Below, piece after piece: positions 35,297 to 44,988 of a DNA stretch of 64,000 nucleotides (position 1 is its first letter; each line of letters opens with the position of its first letter). Under the pieces are notes generated by a model. It was not told the origin of the DNA, made no database searches, and was given only the letters and a program-made list of their open reading frames with translations. The translations under genes were made by a program, and so were the position numbers. The stretch comes from Balneolia bacterium (lineage in GTDB: Bacteria; Bacteroidota; Rhodothermia; Balneolales; Cyclonatronaceae): NCBI GenBank assembly GCA_022565795.1, contig JAIUMA010000008.1:25170-89169 (forward strand), read 5' to 3'.

Positions 35297-37774
35297 ATGC
35301 CGACTTTGCCTAACTCCAATCGCTCAGCCCGAAGGCGCTCCGAATTATTAACTGCCGGATTGCTGTGTCTGGTGATGGCGCTATCAATCTATTTTCAGCC
35401 GGCTGAAGCCATGGCAGGTCTGGCAGACTCATCTTCCGATAGCGAGTCCGAATCCGGCTATGTGCTTACCGGGCGCCTGGTGGATGCCGGGACCCGCGAG
35501 TCGCTTCCGGCGGCCAACATACAGCTGAAGGATACTTTCCGGGGCAGCATCACCAACAATCGGGGTTTTTTTGAAATGCGTGTTCCGGAGCTTCCGGCCA
35601 CGCTGGTATTCAGGTACATCGGGTACGAAACGCAGGAAGTTGAGTTCAAGGCTGAGTCAACCGATAAAATTGTGGAGCTGGTGCCATCATCGGTCGAGCT
35701 TGAGGAACTGGTTTTTACTGGCGAAGATCCAGCTATCCACATTATGGAGCGCGTTATCGCCCGAAAGCAAATCTGGCGGGAAGAGCTGGAGTCGTGGAAG
35801 GCCGACGCCTACACCAGACAGTCGCTGAGCAACGATCAGGAGATTGTGACCATCACCGAGAGCCTTTCGGAGACTTGGTGGCAGCGCGGAAGCGGCTTCA
35901 GGGAGTTTATCGTCGACCAGCGGCAGACCAACAATGTGCTCGCTGATCAAAATTTTGCGGGTACCAGCTATCTGCCCAACTTTTATGATGATGAAATTGA
36001 AGTGGCCGGCTTCAGGGTAATCGGCGTTACGCATCCAAATGCGTTTCGATACTACGATTTCAGAATTGAAGACCGCCGGATACTGGACGACCAGACCGTC
36101 TACGACATTAGGGTGATTCCGCGCACCCGCCTCCAGCCTGTTTTTGAAGGTATGATATCCGTGCTTGGCGAGGAATATGCGCTCATAGAAGTCGACCTTG
36201 TGCCTGGTGAAATGATCTTTTTCCCGCCGCCGGTGCAGGAAGTGAACCTTAGCTACAGGCAGCAGTTCAACAATTATGGAGGCAGCTTCTGGCTTCCGAC
36301 AGACGTGCGAATTAGCGGCAAGCTGGAAATCGGTATCCCCGGATTCAGGATACCGGAGATCCGTTTTAACCTGGTATCGTCCATCACCAATTACGAGATT
36401 AATGTTGTGGTGCCGGATTCAGTTTTCGGACGCCAGGCGCGCATCTCGCGCTTGGATGACGCCCAGCGGGAGCGAATCGGGCGAAGTTTTGAGATACAGT
36501 CTGAGTTCATTCCGCTCAGCGATGAAGAGCAGGAAGCTTATGATACTATCGATTCGACCCGAACAATTCAGGATGCGTTTCAGCCCACCGGCTTTCTTGC
36601 CCGATTAGCAGGTGATGGCAGCGTGCAGGTTGGTGATGGCAGCACCTCAAGCTTTCGCAACCGGTTCTCCCTGAATCCGGACCTTCGCTATAATCGCGCT
36701 GAAACGTTCTACGGAGGTATCAAGCCTGATTTCAGAATATCCCGTGATCTTCGTGTTTCGGGCAAAATTGGCTACGGAACGGGACAGGAGGAGTGGTCCT
36801 ACGGTGGCGGACTAAATATGAGGATTCCGGGCACGCAGAGACGTCTTAGTTTGGGGCTGAGCTACGATTATGATACCGCGCTTCGAATCGAATCACAGAA
36901 CTTCATTCCGCTTATGAGCAGCGTGAATATGCTGGCCGGATTCGATGATTATTTCGACTACTACAACCGGGAGCAGTTCCGCGCTGAAGCTATCTATCGA
37001 ATTCCTTCGCGCGTACTGGGAATCAGAATGGAGCCGGGCGTGAGTTTCTACGCCGAAAAACATCGTTCGCTTGAAAAAACGACAAACTACTCAATAAGAG
37101 GGGGCGTCACTCAGCGGGATAATTCTGCGGTTGATGAAGGAAGACTGAACGCGCTCGCTTTCTCTCTCAGGCTTGGTGATACACCGGCACCCTTTGGGAT
37201 TGCGGGCAGTACGGGCGCAATCATAAAAGCCGAGCACGCTTCAGAAGCATTTGGAAGTGACTTCGGCTTTATGCGCTATGAGGCCGTGGTGGATGTTCGC
37301 ATCAACACGTTTTTGCAGCGGCGCTTTTTATCGAATACCCTGGACGTTAGACTGGAAGGTTTTACCCACACCGGCGACCTCCCCGTGCAGCGGTTTGGCG
37401 GTCTTGACGGCCGACACGCACTTTTCACTCCGTTCGGAGGTTTTAAGACGGCCTTTAGCCGCATGCCTGAGGGCGAGCACGGAGCAGCTATGTTCTGGGA
37501 GCACAACTTCCGGACCATCCCATTCGAGCTGCTCGGTCTGATGGGCGTGGCCAGATCCGGTCTCGGGCTTATTGTCCACGGCGCTTCAGGCCGAACCTGG
37601 ATCGATGATGACCGGCTGCAAAATCTGAGCTTCACTCCCTTTTACGACGACGGCTGGAGACACGAAGCGGGCGTTTCGCTTAACAGCATCTTTGGAATTA
37701 TGCGTCTTGATACCGCCTGGCGACTGGATCAGCCTGGATTCTACATAGGAGTAAGCGCGGCCCGGTTCTTCTAA
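35297..37774 (+). CDS. DUF5686 / CarboxypepD_reg-like outer-membrane protein
   Basis: The 825-residue protein has a signal peptide of about 40 residues with an Arg-rich start (SARRRSELL), then a CarboxypepD_reg-like domain (LTGRLVDAGTRESLPAANIQ, FRYIGYETQEVEF) and the DUF5686 region, starting around HIMERVIARK and continuing through LVPGEMIFFPPP to a barrel-like C-terminal half ending in Phe. Such proteins are widespread in Bacteroidota-type genomes as outer-membrane proteins of unknown role. The gene is alone on its strand; its stop is nine bases from the stop of the carbonic anhydrase gene. Confidence 0.85.
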   Translation: MPTLPNSNRSARRRSELLTAGLLCLVMALSIYFQPAEAMAGLADSSSDSESESGYVLTGRLVDAGTRESLPAANIQLKDTFRGSITNNRGFFEMRVPELPATLVFRYIGYETQEVEFKAESTDKIVELVPSSVELEELVFTGEDPAIHIMERVIARKQIWREELESWKADAYTRQSLSNDQEIVTITESLSETWWQRGSGFREFIVDQRQTNNVLADQNFAGTSYLPNFYDDEIEVAGFRVIGVTHPNAFRYYDFRIEDRRILDDQTVYDIRVIPRTRLQPVFEGMISVLGEEYALIEVDLVPGEMIFFPPPVQEVNLSYRQQFNNYGGSFWLPTDVRISGKLEIGIPGFRIPEIRFNLVSSITNYEINVVVPDSVFGRQARISRLDDAQRERIGRSFEIQSEFIPLSDEEQEAYDTIDSTRTIQDAFQPTGFLARLAGDGSVQVGDGSTSSFRNRFSLNPDLRYNRAETFYGGIKPDFRISRDLRVSGKIGYGTGQEEWSYGGGLNMRIPGTQRRLSLGLSYDYDTALRIESQNFIPLMSSVNMLAGFDDYFDYYNREQFRAEAIYRIPSRVLGIRMEPGVSFYAEKHRSLEKTTNYSIRGGVTQRDNSAVDEGRLNALAFSLRLGDTPAPFGIAGSTGAIIKAEHASEAFGSDFGFMRYEAVVDVRINTFLQRRFLSNTLDVRLEGFTHTGDLPVQRFGGLDGRHALFTPFGGFKTAFSRMPEGEHGAAMFWEHNFRTIPFELLGLMGVARSGLGLIVHGASGRTWIDDDRLQNLSFTPFYDDGWRHEAGVSLNSIFGIMRLDTAWRLDQPGFYIGVSAARFF

Positions 37775-37783
37775 ACAGAGACT

Positions 37784-38329
37784 CTATTTCTTGGTGTAGA
37801 ACGGATTGGTTTCGTAGGTGTCGACACGCAGATACGTGCGGCTGTACTTCACGTAGTTGTCGGAGTACTCTGTGATCGACTTAATCTCTTCTTCGGTAAG
37901 CTTGCGCACGGGCTTGGCGGGGCTTCCCATGCAAAGCCATCCTGAAGGCATCACTTTACCGGGTGCTACCAGGCTTCCGGCCGCGATGATGCAATCTGAC
38001 TCAACCACAGCTTTATCCATCACCGTAGCCTTCATGCCGATTAATACGCGGTCGTGTATGGTGCAGCCGTGAATCATAGCGCTGTGGCCGATGGTCACCT
38101 GATCACCAATGTGCGTTGGCCCGTCTTGATTCATCACGTGCACACAGCTGTTATCCTGGATATTGGATCGCTTCCCGATTTTGATAAAGTTTACGTCGCC
38201 GCGAATGGTGGTATTGAACCAAACGCTGCTCTCTTCGCCTAGTTCAACATCACCAATAATATCGGCGCTTGGAGCGATGAAGTTGGTTTCATTGTAAACG
38301 GGTTTGCTGTCAAGAAACTGGTAAATCAT
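37784..38329 (-). CDS. Gamma-class carbonic anhydrase family protein
   Basis: The protein has 181 residues forming a left-handed beta-helix of hexapeptide repeats (IGDVELGEESSVWFNTTIRGD, then IGDQVTIGHSAMIHGC). The three zinc His residues expected of the Cam/CaiE/YrdA family are present in CVHVM, GHSAM and IHGC. It may hydrate CO2, though many members lack measured activity. A C-terminal helix follows (LTEEEIKSITEYSDNYVKYS). It ends against the DUF5686 gene and has no operon partner. Confidence 0.9.
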   Translation of the reverse strand: MIYQFLDSKPVYNETNFIAPSADIIGDVELGEESSVWFNTTIRGDVNFIKIGKRSNIQDNSCVHVMNQDGPTHIGDQVTIGHSAMIHGCTIHDRVLIGMKATVMDKAVVESDCIIAAGSLVAPGKVMPSGWLCMGSPAKPVRKLTEEEIKSITEYSDNYVKYSRTYLRVDTYETNPFYTKK

Positions 38330-38395
38330 GTGGCGGAATGGCTTATGGAAATAGTTTTAATGAAAAGGCTTGTGGGCAAGGTAAAGAATTGCGGC

Positions 38396-38433
38396 CAAAA
38401 AATAAGGGAGCCACCTGTCAGAGGGGCTCCCTT
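38396..38433 (-). terminator. Terminator of the rpmH-rnpA-yidD-yidC cluster
   Basis: On the minus strand AAGGGAGCC pairs with GGCTCCCTT and is followed by ATTTTTT. It lies 34 bases past the yidC stop. Confidence 0.88.
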
Positions 38434-38466
38434 AAAATAATGAGAGGGTATGATACTTATAAAACG

Positions 38467-40293
38467 TTATTTATCCGTTTTATTGCGTTCATCCTTCAAT
38501 TTTTTACGCTCTTCCATCTTTTGTTCTTTGGCCATCTGGCGTGCTTTTTTCTTATCAACGGTCTCCATCATCTTAACGTGATCGATTTGTTTGTTGATAA
38601 GCATCTGCTGACCAATGGACAGGGCGTTGTAAATCAGGTAGTACAAACTCAGACCTGAAGCAAACTGGTTGAAGAAGAAGAAGAGAACGACCGGAAGGAC
38701 GTACTGGAAAATCTTCATCTGCGGATTCGAGGCTGCGCCGCCACCGCTAATCTTCATTTGTACAACCATGGTAAGCGACATCAGAAGTACGAAACCACCA
38801 ATGAAGTCACCCAAAAACGGAATGGTGAACGGAAGCTGGAGAATCGGATCCGGAGCGGATAAATCCTGCGCCCAGAGGAAGCTCTCCTGGCGAATCTCGA
38901 TAGAGTTCTGGAAGTAGCGCCAAAGGGTGATAAGCACCGGAGCCTGGAGCAGGTTAGGTAAACAGCCGCCAAGCGGATTTACTTTGGCCTTTTTAAACAG
39001 CTTCATGGTGGCTTGCTGCTGGGCCTGAGGGTTATCTTTATACTTCTCCTGCAGGGCCTTCATCTCGGGCTGAAGCTCCCGCATGGCCGCCATACTTTCA
39101 AAACTCTTCTTCGTAAGCGGGTAGAGAACAATCTTTACGACCAGCGCAAAGAGAATAATAACGAGGCCGTAGTTCGGCAGAATACCGCCAAAAAAGGTAA
39201 AGAAAGGAAGTACAACCCACTTCACAAATGGATCGGAGAACCAGCGCAGGAAGCGGAAGCCGGTATCAACCATGTCGTAGGCCGAATCGTCGAAGCGATT
39301 GAGATATACATGGTCGAGCGGACCTACAAAAAGATTGAAGCTGCTTGTGCCGTCGGCCGGGATTACGGAGCGAAGAATCGAGCGGTAGTGGGTGCGGATA
39401 TCTTCATCGGAGCCTGTAACGTCGGCCATGAGAATAGCGCCGTCGGTTTCGCCCTCAGGCTTGATGATTTGCGTAAAAAACTTTGTTTTTGTAGAAACCC
39501 ACCCAATATTTCCGGTGATGCTTTCTCGCTCGGATCCGGCAGAAGTGAGATTGATACTCTCCATAGCGCCGCCGGCAAACACGTAGGCTGCTGAGTACTG
39601 TACCTCCTGTGAGCGTGATCGCTCGGTGGTTCGCATCCGCGGCTGCCAGCCCAGCTCATAATAGGAGCCACTGATTAGTTCCCGGACCCCATCAAATAAA
39701 ATATTCAGGCCAATCTCGTATCCGTCGCCGTTTATGATGTACTCAAACGTAAGTGTGCGTCCGTCTTCGAGTACAAGATCGTAGGCAACGGTGGCCGTTT
39801 CACCTTCGCCAACGCTGATGTTGTTGCTGTTGTGGCGTGGACTGAACAGCAGCTCATTGGTATCGATGTTGTAATTCTCGGTCGAAAGGAAGCCGAGATT
39901 GTAGGCAGACCGGGTTGTGTCGGCCAGTAGCGTAACCGTGTCGCCATCAAACTTTACATGACGCAGGAGCTCGAACTGAGCCGGGCCGCCGCCAAGGGTT
40001 GTAAAGGTGATACGAAAATATGGCGTTTCTACCGTTGTTAAAGCCGTATCGGTAGCTGCTGCAGTGGCAAATGCACCAAGTGAGGGAAGAGGAGTATCCG
40101 GACGAATAATGCTTCCGGGATCCCGTTCATCGGGATCAAAATCGTCGATTTGCTCAATGGCATTGAGGCTATCCTGGAGGGCACGCTGCTGCTGTATGCG
40201 CTCCAGCTCTTCCGGAGAAGGAGCTGTGAAGTACATCCAGGCAAAAAAAACGATGGAGATCAGTACGATCCCGGTGAGTGTGTTACGATCCAA
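38467..40293 (-). CDS. yidC: Membrane protein insertase YidC
   Basis: The 608-residue protein has an N-terminal helix (NTLTGIVLISIVFFAWMYF), a large periplasmic domain (about 80-350) and five C-terminal membrane helices with the conserved KKSFESMAAMRELQPEMKAL amphipathic loop. The tail is very basic (KKARQMAKEQKMEERKK), as in YidC forms that bind ribosomes. The start is TTG at 40293; MDRNTLTG matches the family start and no ATG is available nearby. It inserts and folds membrane proteins with or without SecYEG. Confidence 0.96.
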   Translation of the reverse strand: MDRNTLTGIVLISIVFFAWMYFTAPSPEELERIQQQRALQDSLNAIEQIDDFDPDERDPGSIIRPDTPLPSLGAFATAAATDTALTTVETPYFRITFTTLGGGPAQFELLRHVKFDGDTVTLLADTTRSAYNLGFLSTENYNIDTNELLFSPRHNSNNISVGEGETATVAYDLVLEDGRTLTFEYIINGDGYEIGLNILFDGVRELISGSYYELGWQPRMRTTERSRSQEVQYSAAYVFAGGAMESINLTSAGSERESITGNIGWVSTKTKFFTQIIKPEGETDGAILMADVTGSDEDIRTHYRSILRSVIPADGTSSFNLFVGPLDHVYLNRFDDSAYDMVDTGFRFLRWFSDPFVKWVVLPFFTFFGGILPNYGLVIILFALVVKIVLYPLTKKSFESMAAMRELQPEMKALQEKYKDNPQAQQQATMKLFKKAKVNPLGGCLPNLLQAPVLITLWRYFQNSIEIRQESFLWAQDLSAPDPILQLPFTIPFLGDFIGGFVLLMSLTMVVQMKISGGGAASNPQMKIFQYVLPVVLFFFFNQFASGLSLYYLIYNALSIGQQMLINKQIDHVKMMETVDKKKARQMAKEQKMEERKKLKDERNKTDK

Positions 40294-40311
40294 AATGTGA
40301 GTGCGTTACGA

Positions 40312-40578
40312 TTACGTGTCGGTTTTGGGTTGGTCGCCGGCTTTGTTATTAGCAGCCGCTGATTCGGTTCCCGGAACCGGATCATGACCGCCTTCGCTCC
40401 AGGGATGGCATCGTCCTATCCGCTTGACGGCCATCCAGGTTCCTTTCAGCGCACCGTGCGTTTCGATGGCCTGTCTGGCATAAGCACTGCAGGTCGGCTG
40501 ATATCTGCACGAAGGCGGGAAGTATGGTGAAATCCCGACCCGGTAGATATCAATAAGAAACATGAGAATGCGTTTCAT
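40312..40578 (-). CDS. yidD: Membrane protein insertion efficiency factor YidD
   Basis: The protein has 88 residues with the family core [35 protein letters not shown] and [15 protein letters not shown]. The Cys and His residues are conserved in the family. It peripherally assists YidC in membrane insertion. It lies between rnpA and yidC, 18 bases ahead of the yidC start, as in most bacteria. Confidence 0.95.
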   Translation of the reverse strand: MKRILMFLIDIYRVGISPYFPPSCRYQPTCSAYARQAIETHGALKGTWMAVKRIGRCHPWSEGGHDPVPGTESAAANNKAGDQPKTDT

Positions 40579-40639
40579 GAAGCGGGAGTCTGATCAATAC
40601 ATCATGCTTCCGCGGCACGAGGCCTGTACGGGAGCAGAA

Positions 40640-41044
40640 TCAAAGAGCGTTTTGCAGTTCAGCCAGATGGCTTTTGATATCGCTTTCGACCGTTTTGAAG
40701 TCCGGTACGCCTCTTCGGATGGCGAAAACGATGTGTATATCGGCGTTTTGAGGGCTTTGTTTCAGCTTTTCTGCAACATTGTGCTTATGAAGCCTGTAGG
40801 CCTCACGCATCAATCTTTTGCATCTGTTGCGGTACGGAGCGTTGCCTGTTTTCTTGCCGGCAACAAACCCTGCTTTAAGCTGTCGTGTACCATCCTCTAT
40901 AATGAGAAAACGGGTATCAACAATGGAGCCCGGAAGGCGTTTACCATTACTGAATACCCGGTTAAATACACCTGTGCCCCTTAGAATACTACTTCTGGGT
41001 AGCGTGTTGCGACGGTTGTCCGTATTACTTGGACGATCTCGCAT
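40640..41044 (-). CDS. rnpA: Ribonuclease P protein component RnpA
   Basis: The protein has 134 residues. The RNA-binding RNR motif is present ([16 protein letters not shown]), with the start of the fold in [16 protein letters not shown] and IVFAIRRGV near the end. It binds the RNase P RNA to mature tRNA 5' ends. The ATG at 41044 lies inside rpmH, giving a 20-base overlap. No ATG lies between this start and the conserved core, so the overlap is probably real. Confidence 0.93.
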   Translation of the reverse strand: MRDRPSNTDNRRNTLPRSSILRGTGVFNRVFSNGKRLPGSIVDTRFLIIEDGTRQLKAGFVAGKKTGNAPYRNRCKRLMREAYRLHKHNVAEKLKQSPQNADIHIVFAIRRGVPDFKTVESDIKSHLAELQNAL

Positions 41045-41180
41045 CGCTCACAGTAAGGCGATGACGCCCTTTTGCACGACGGCGTTTGAGTACTTTACGT
41101 CCGTTTGCAGTCTCCATTCTGGAGCGGAAACCATGCTTGTTGGCACGTTTGCGACGACTTGGCTGGTATGTGCGTTTCAT
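41025..41180 (-). CDS. rpmH: Ribosomal protein L34
   Basis: The 51-residue product begins [18 protein letters not shown] and continues with [28 protein letters not shown], the universal L34 sequence, with a six-residue tail after it. It is a 50S subunit protein. It heads the cluster rpmH-rnpA-yidD-yidC. dnaA, often found upstream, is absent; secA is divergent instead. Confidence 0.98.
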   Translation of the reverse strand: MKRTYQPSRRKRANKHGFRSRMETANGRKVLKRRRAKGRHRLTVSDARSSK

Positions 41181-41529
41181 TGTTTAAATCCTGACTTTGG
41201 TTGTTTACTTCGAAAAAATGATTGTGAAATCCCGGTTGGACGAACAGCCGCTTGTAGTTCTCCGATGGCTGTGTAGTACCGCAAAATCAAAAGACCATAA
41301 AAATAAGACTTATTTTGAACAATCAGAAACCTTTTCCGAGCTTAATTTTAGCTGATTGTACCGGCGGTGGCCAAATCAACAGAAAATTACAATTATCTGA
41401 ACAAGAAAGAGGGTTTGCTGCGTTAAGGAATTAAATTGAACAGACCATATAATAACCGTAAATTAAAAGTCTGATTATTTTACGGGCTTAATATGGCCTG
41501 AAAGCACATTCATTATTTAATGTTATCAC
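41181..41529. other. Divergent intergenic region rpmH / secA
   Basis: These 349 A/T-rich bases hold no gene. They must carry the promoters for both the L34 cluster and secA. I looked for DnaA boxes (TTATCCACA-like) and found none convincing. Confidence 0.5.
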
Positions 41530-44500
41530 ATGTTAGACAACATCATTAAAAGCATCTCAACTATCTTCGGAACCAGCAGCGACCGGGATATAAAGAAAAT
41601 TAAGCCGATCCTGGAGGAAATAAAAAGCTATGAAGACGAGCTGAAGAATATTTCTGACGATGAGTTGCGCGCTTTTACAGATTCGTTCAAAAAAGAAATT
41701 CAGGAATCCACTGTAGAAATTGATGCGGATATCCAGCGCGTTAAAAATAAACTGAACAGCGAAGAAGAGTCCATCACCATCGAAGAGCGTCGTAATCTGG
41801 CCGATGAGCTCGATAAGCTCGACGAAGAGTGGCTGGAGATTGTAGAAGGGATCCTCGACGAGATTCTCCCGAAGGCGTTTGCCGTACTTAAGGAAACATG
41901 CCGTCGCTTTGTAGGACAAACATGGAAAGTAGCCGGCTCTGAAATTACGTGGCAGATGGTACCCTACGACGTACAGCTGGTTGGCGGTATCGTGCTTCAC
42001 CAGGGTAAAATCGCTGAGATGAAGACCGGTGAAGGTAAAACACTGGTGTCGGTATTCCCGACCTACCTCAACGCTCTTGTTGGCCGCGGGGTGCACGTAG
42101 TTACAGTAAACACCTATCTTGCACAACGTGATGCAGAGTGGAACGCACCTATTTTTGAATTCCATGGCCTTAAGGTAGACTGTATCGACCGTTACCAGCC
42201 TAATACTGAGGATCGCCGCGCGGCCTACCATGCCGACGTTACGTACGGTACAAACAACGAGTTCGGTTTCGACTACCTGCGCGATAACATGACGCACAAA
42301 GGCGAGCAGCTTGTACAACGTGGTCATCACTTTACGATTGTCGATGAGGTCGACTCCGTACTTATTGATGAGGCCCGTACACCGCTCATTATTTCCGGTC
42401 CGGTTCCTCAGGATGATCAGGGCGCTAAGTATATCGAATTCAAGCCTCGTATTCAGAATCTGGTTGAGGCTCAGAAAAAGCTGATCACTAAGTTTGTGAG
42501 CGAAGCTGAAAAGCTAATTGAAGAAGGCAATGAAGAGGAAGCCGGACTTAGATTATTCCGTGCATCCCGCGGTTTCCCGAAAAACAGAAAATTTCAGAAA
42601 ATGCAGCAGGAGCCGCATATTCAGCGTCTCATCCAGCAAACCGAGTATCTCTACCTGCAGGAGCAGGGTAAGAACATGCCGTTTGTTGATGAAGCCATGT
42701 ATTATGCCGTAAACCTGAAGCAGAACTCCATCGAATTGACCGATATGGGTCGTGAGTTCATCACCAAAACGGGTGAGGACGAAGACTTTTTCGTAATTCC
42801 GGATATTGGTACAGAAACATCCCAGCTACAGGAGCAGTTTGAGGTCGACAAAGATGCGGTAGAAAAACGGATCCGCGAAGACAACTCTCTCGATGGTGAG
42901 GCCCGCGAGCGTAAAATCGCCAAGGAAGTGGAAGACTTTCGCGCGAAAATGACGGAAGTTAAGCAAGAGCTTTATCAGAAGTTTTCAGAGCGCAGTGAGC
43001 GGATTCATACCGTAAATAACCTGCTTCGTGCGTACACGCTGTTCGAAAAGGATGATGAGTACATCATCCAGGATAACAAAGTACAGATTGTAGACGTGCA
43101 CACCGGTCGTGTTCTGCCGGGCCGTCGCTATTCTGACGGTCTGCACCAGGCTATTGAGGCTAAAGAAAACGTAAAGGTTGAGGCCGCAACGCAAACCTAC
43201 GCGACCGTTACGCTGCAGAACTACTTCCGTATGTATCACAAGCTTTCCGGTATGACCGGTACTGCTGCAACGGAAGACACCGAATTCCACGAAATCTACG
43301 ATCTGGACGTGGTCGAAATTCCAACCAACCGCCCGATTCAGCGTCAGGATCTCGACGACTTGCTGTTCTATACCAAGCGTGAGAAGTACAATGCGATTAT
43401 CCAGCAGGTGCGCGAGAATCAGCAGAACGGACAGCCGACGCTGGTAGGTACCACAAGCGTTGAAGTTTCAGAAACCCTAAGCCGAATGCTACAGCGCTCG
43501 GGTATACAGCACAACGTACTTAACGCGAAGCAGCATGCCCGCGAGAGTGAAATTGTAGCCGAAGCCGGAAAGCGCGGAGCAGTAACCATTGCTACTAACA
43601 TGGCGGGTCGTGGTACGGATATTAAGCTTTCTCAGGAAGTGCTCGATTTGGGCGGTCTGGCCATTATCGGCTCGGAGCGTCACGAATCGCGCAGGATTGA
43701 CCTCCAGCTCCGTGGTCGTGCGGGTCGACAGGGTGATCCCGGTATTTCGCAGTTCTATGTTTCTCTGGAAGATGATTTGATGAAGCTCTTCGGCTCCGAC
43801 CGGATTGTGAACACCCTGGAGAAATTCAAGCATGAGGAAGGCGAGGTTATCCAAAACCGTTTCCTCACCAAGCAGCTGGAGCGTGCGCAAAGCAAGGTTG
43901 AGCAGAATAACTACAGCAGTCGTAAGCGTCAGCTGGAGTTTGATGACGTTCTGAACAACCAGCGTAAGGTAGTTTACGGACGCCGCAGAAATGCGCTGCT
44001 TGGCGATCGCCTCACCAGCGATATTCTGGATATGCTTGAGGATCATGTATTCAAGGTTTCCGAAGAGCATTATCCGAAAGGCGAATACGAAAACATTCAG
44101 GAACGCATGCTTCGCTCCCTCGGCGTAGCGGTTGAAATCGACCGTGAAGTATGGGCCGCTAAAGGAGTGGACGGCGTTGCCGATATACTGTTTGATGAAT
44201 CCATTAAGCAGTTCCGCCAGAGAAATGATGTGGTTTGTTCACGCGTCTACGAAACCCTTGAGCGCCTTGCTAACGACAAGTCGGTTACCAATATGGGGCC
44301 GGAAGTAAGCATGGTCTTTACCGATGGTGCCCGCTATATGAAGCTGGGACTCAACGTCGAGAAAATGTTAGAGTCGAAAGGCAAGGAGCTTGTTCTGGCG
44401 CTGCAGCGTACCTCCGTGCTTCAAACCATCGACATTAAGTGGATGGAGCACCTTCGTGAGCTGGATCAGCTTAAGGAAGCCGTTGGCCTTCGTTCATTTG

Positions 44501-44919
44501 GCCAGCGTGATCCGCTCCGCGAGTTCAAGAAAGAAGCCTACGAAGCCTTCATGCAGCTGATGGAAGATCTGAACGCGGAAACGCTCTCGCTTGTCTGGAA
44601 AGCTATCCCTTATGCCGAAAACAATCAGCAGGTCCGCATGGGAGCCGCGCAAACGCAAAGTCGTTATGACCGTTCCAGAATGCGCGAGCAGCATAACTCC
44701 ACCGGTTCGTATGGTGCAGGTGATTACGTTACCAGCAGCTCAGGTGCTAATCTTTCCACTAATAAAGGGGAAGACACGCCTAAGAAGCCTGTTGTTGTAG
44801 GCAAGAAAATGGGCCGTAATGAACCATGTCCGCTCGATCCGGATAAGAAGTTCAAGCACTGCTGTGGCCGTAACGGGGCCAAAACCTGCCAGAAAATGGG
44901 TGAAGGTGCAATGACCTGA
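41530..44919 (+). CDS. secA: Preprotein translocase ATPase SecA
   Basis: The 1129-residue protein is longer than the 901-residue E. coli enzyme because of insertions, as is usual in this branch. Walker A is MKTGEGKT (Lys170), the DEAD-like box is IVDEVDSVLIDEARTP, and the second helicase half has NMAGRGTDIKL and LRGRAGRQGDPG. The C-terminal SEC-C zinc motif is irregular: it reads CPLDPDKKFKHCC (Cys1100, Cys1111, Cys1112), with Leu1102 where the second Cys is expected. A further Cys is at 1120. SecA drives protein export through SecYEG. The gene is alone and ends in a terminator. Confidence 0.97.
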   Translation: MLDNIIKSISTIFGTSSDRDIKKIKPILEEIKSYEDELKNISDDELRAFTDSFKKEIQESTVEIDADIQRVKNKLNSEEESITIEERRNLADELDKLDEEWLEIVEGILDEILPKAFAVLKETCRRFVGQTWKVAGSEITWQMVPYDVQLVGGIVLHQGKIAEMKTGEGKTLVSVFPTYLNALVGRGVHVVTVNTYLAQRDAEWNAPIFEFHGLKVDCIDRYQPNTEDRRAAYHADVTYGTNNEFGFDYLRDNMTHKGEQLVQRGHHFTIVDEVDSVLIDEARTPLIISGPVPQDDQGAKYIEFKPRIQNLVEAQKKLITKFVSEAEKLIEEGNEEEAGLRLFRASRGFPKNRKFQKMQQEPHIQRLIQQTEYLYLQEQGKNMPFVDEAMYYAVNLKQNSIELTDMGREFITKTGEDEDFFVIPDIGTETSQLQEQFEVDKDAVEKRIREDNSLDGEARERKIAKEVEDFRAKMTEVKQELYQKFSERSERIHTVNNLLRAYTLFEKDDEYIIQDNKVQIVDVHTGRVLPGRRYSDGLHQAIEAKENVKVEAATQTYATVTLQNYFRMYHKLSGMTGTAATEDTEFHEIYDLDVVEIPTNRPIQRQDLDDLLFYTKREKYNAIIQQVRENQQNGQPTLVGTTSVEVSETLSRMLQRSGIQHNVLNAKQHARESEIVAEAGKRGAVTIATNMAGRGTDIKLSQEVLDLGGLAIIGSERHESRRIDLQLRGRAGRQGDPGISQFYVSLEDDLMKLFGSDRIVNTLEKFKHEEGEVIQNRFLTKQLERAQSKVEQNNYSSRKRQLEFDDVLNNQRKVVYGRRRNALLGDRLTSDILDMLEDHVFKVSEEHYPKGEYENIQERMLRSLGVAVEIDREVWAAKGVDGVADILFDESIKQFRQRNDVVCSRVYETLERLANDKSVTNMGPEVSMVFTDGARYMKLGLNVEKMLESKGKELVLALQRTSVLQTIDIKWMEHLRELDQLKEAVGLRSFGQRDPLREFKKEAYEAFMQLMEDLNAETLSLVWKAIPYAENNQQVRMGAAQTQSRYDRSRMREQHNSTGSYGAGDYVTSSSGANLSTNKGEDTPKKPVVVGKKMGRNEPCPLDPDKKFKHCCGRNGAKTCQKMGEGAMT

Positions 44920-44948
44920 TCGCGCTCTCGTAGAGCAGTCTGATTCGG

Positions 44949-44988
44949 AAGCCCCGGAACATCTATTTGTTTCGGGGCTTTCTTTTTT
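44949..44988 (+). terminator. Terminator of secA
   Basis: AAGCCCCGGAA pairs with TTTCGGGGCTT (one mismatch), followed by TTCTTTTTT. Its T-tract touches the stop codon of the convergent gene. Confidence 0.88.

Noticed and set aside
41181..41529. Replication origin next to rpmH
   Set aside because: dnaA is absent and no cluster of DnaA boxes was found in the A/T-rich gap.
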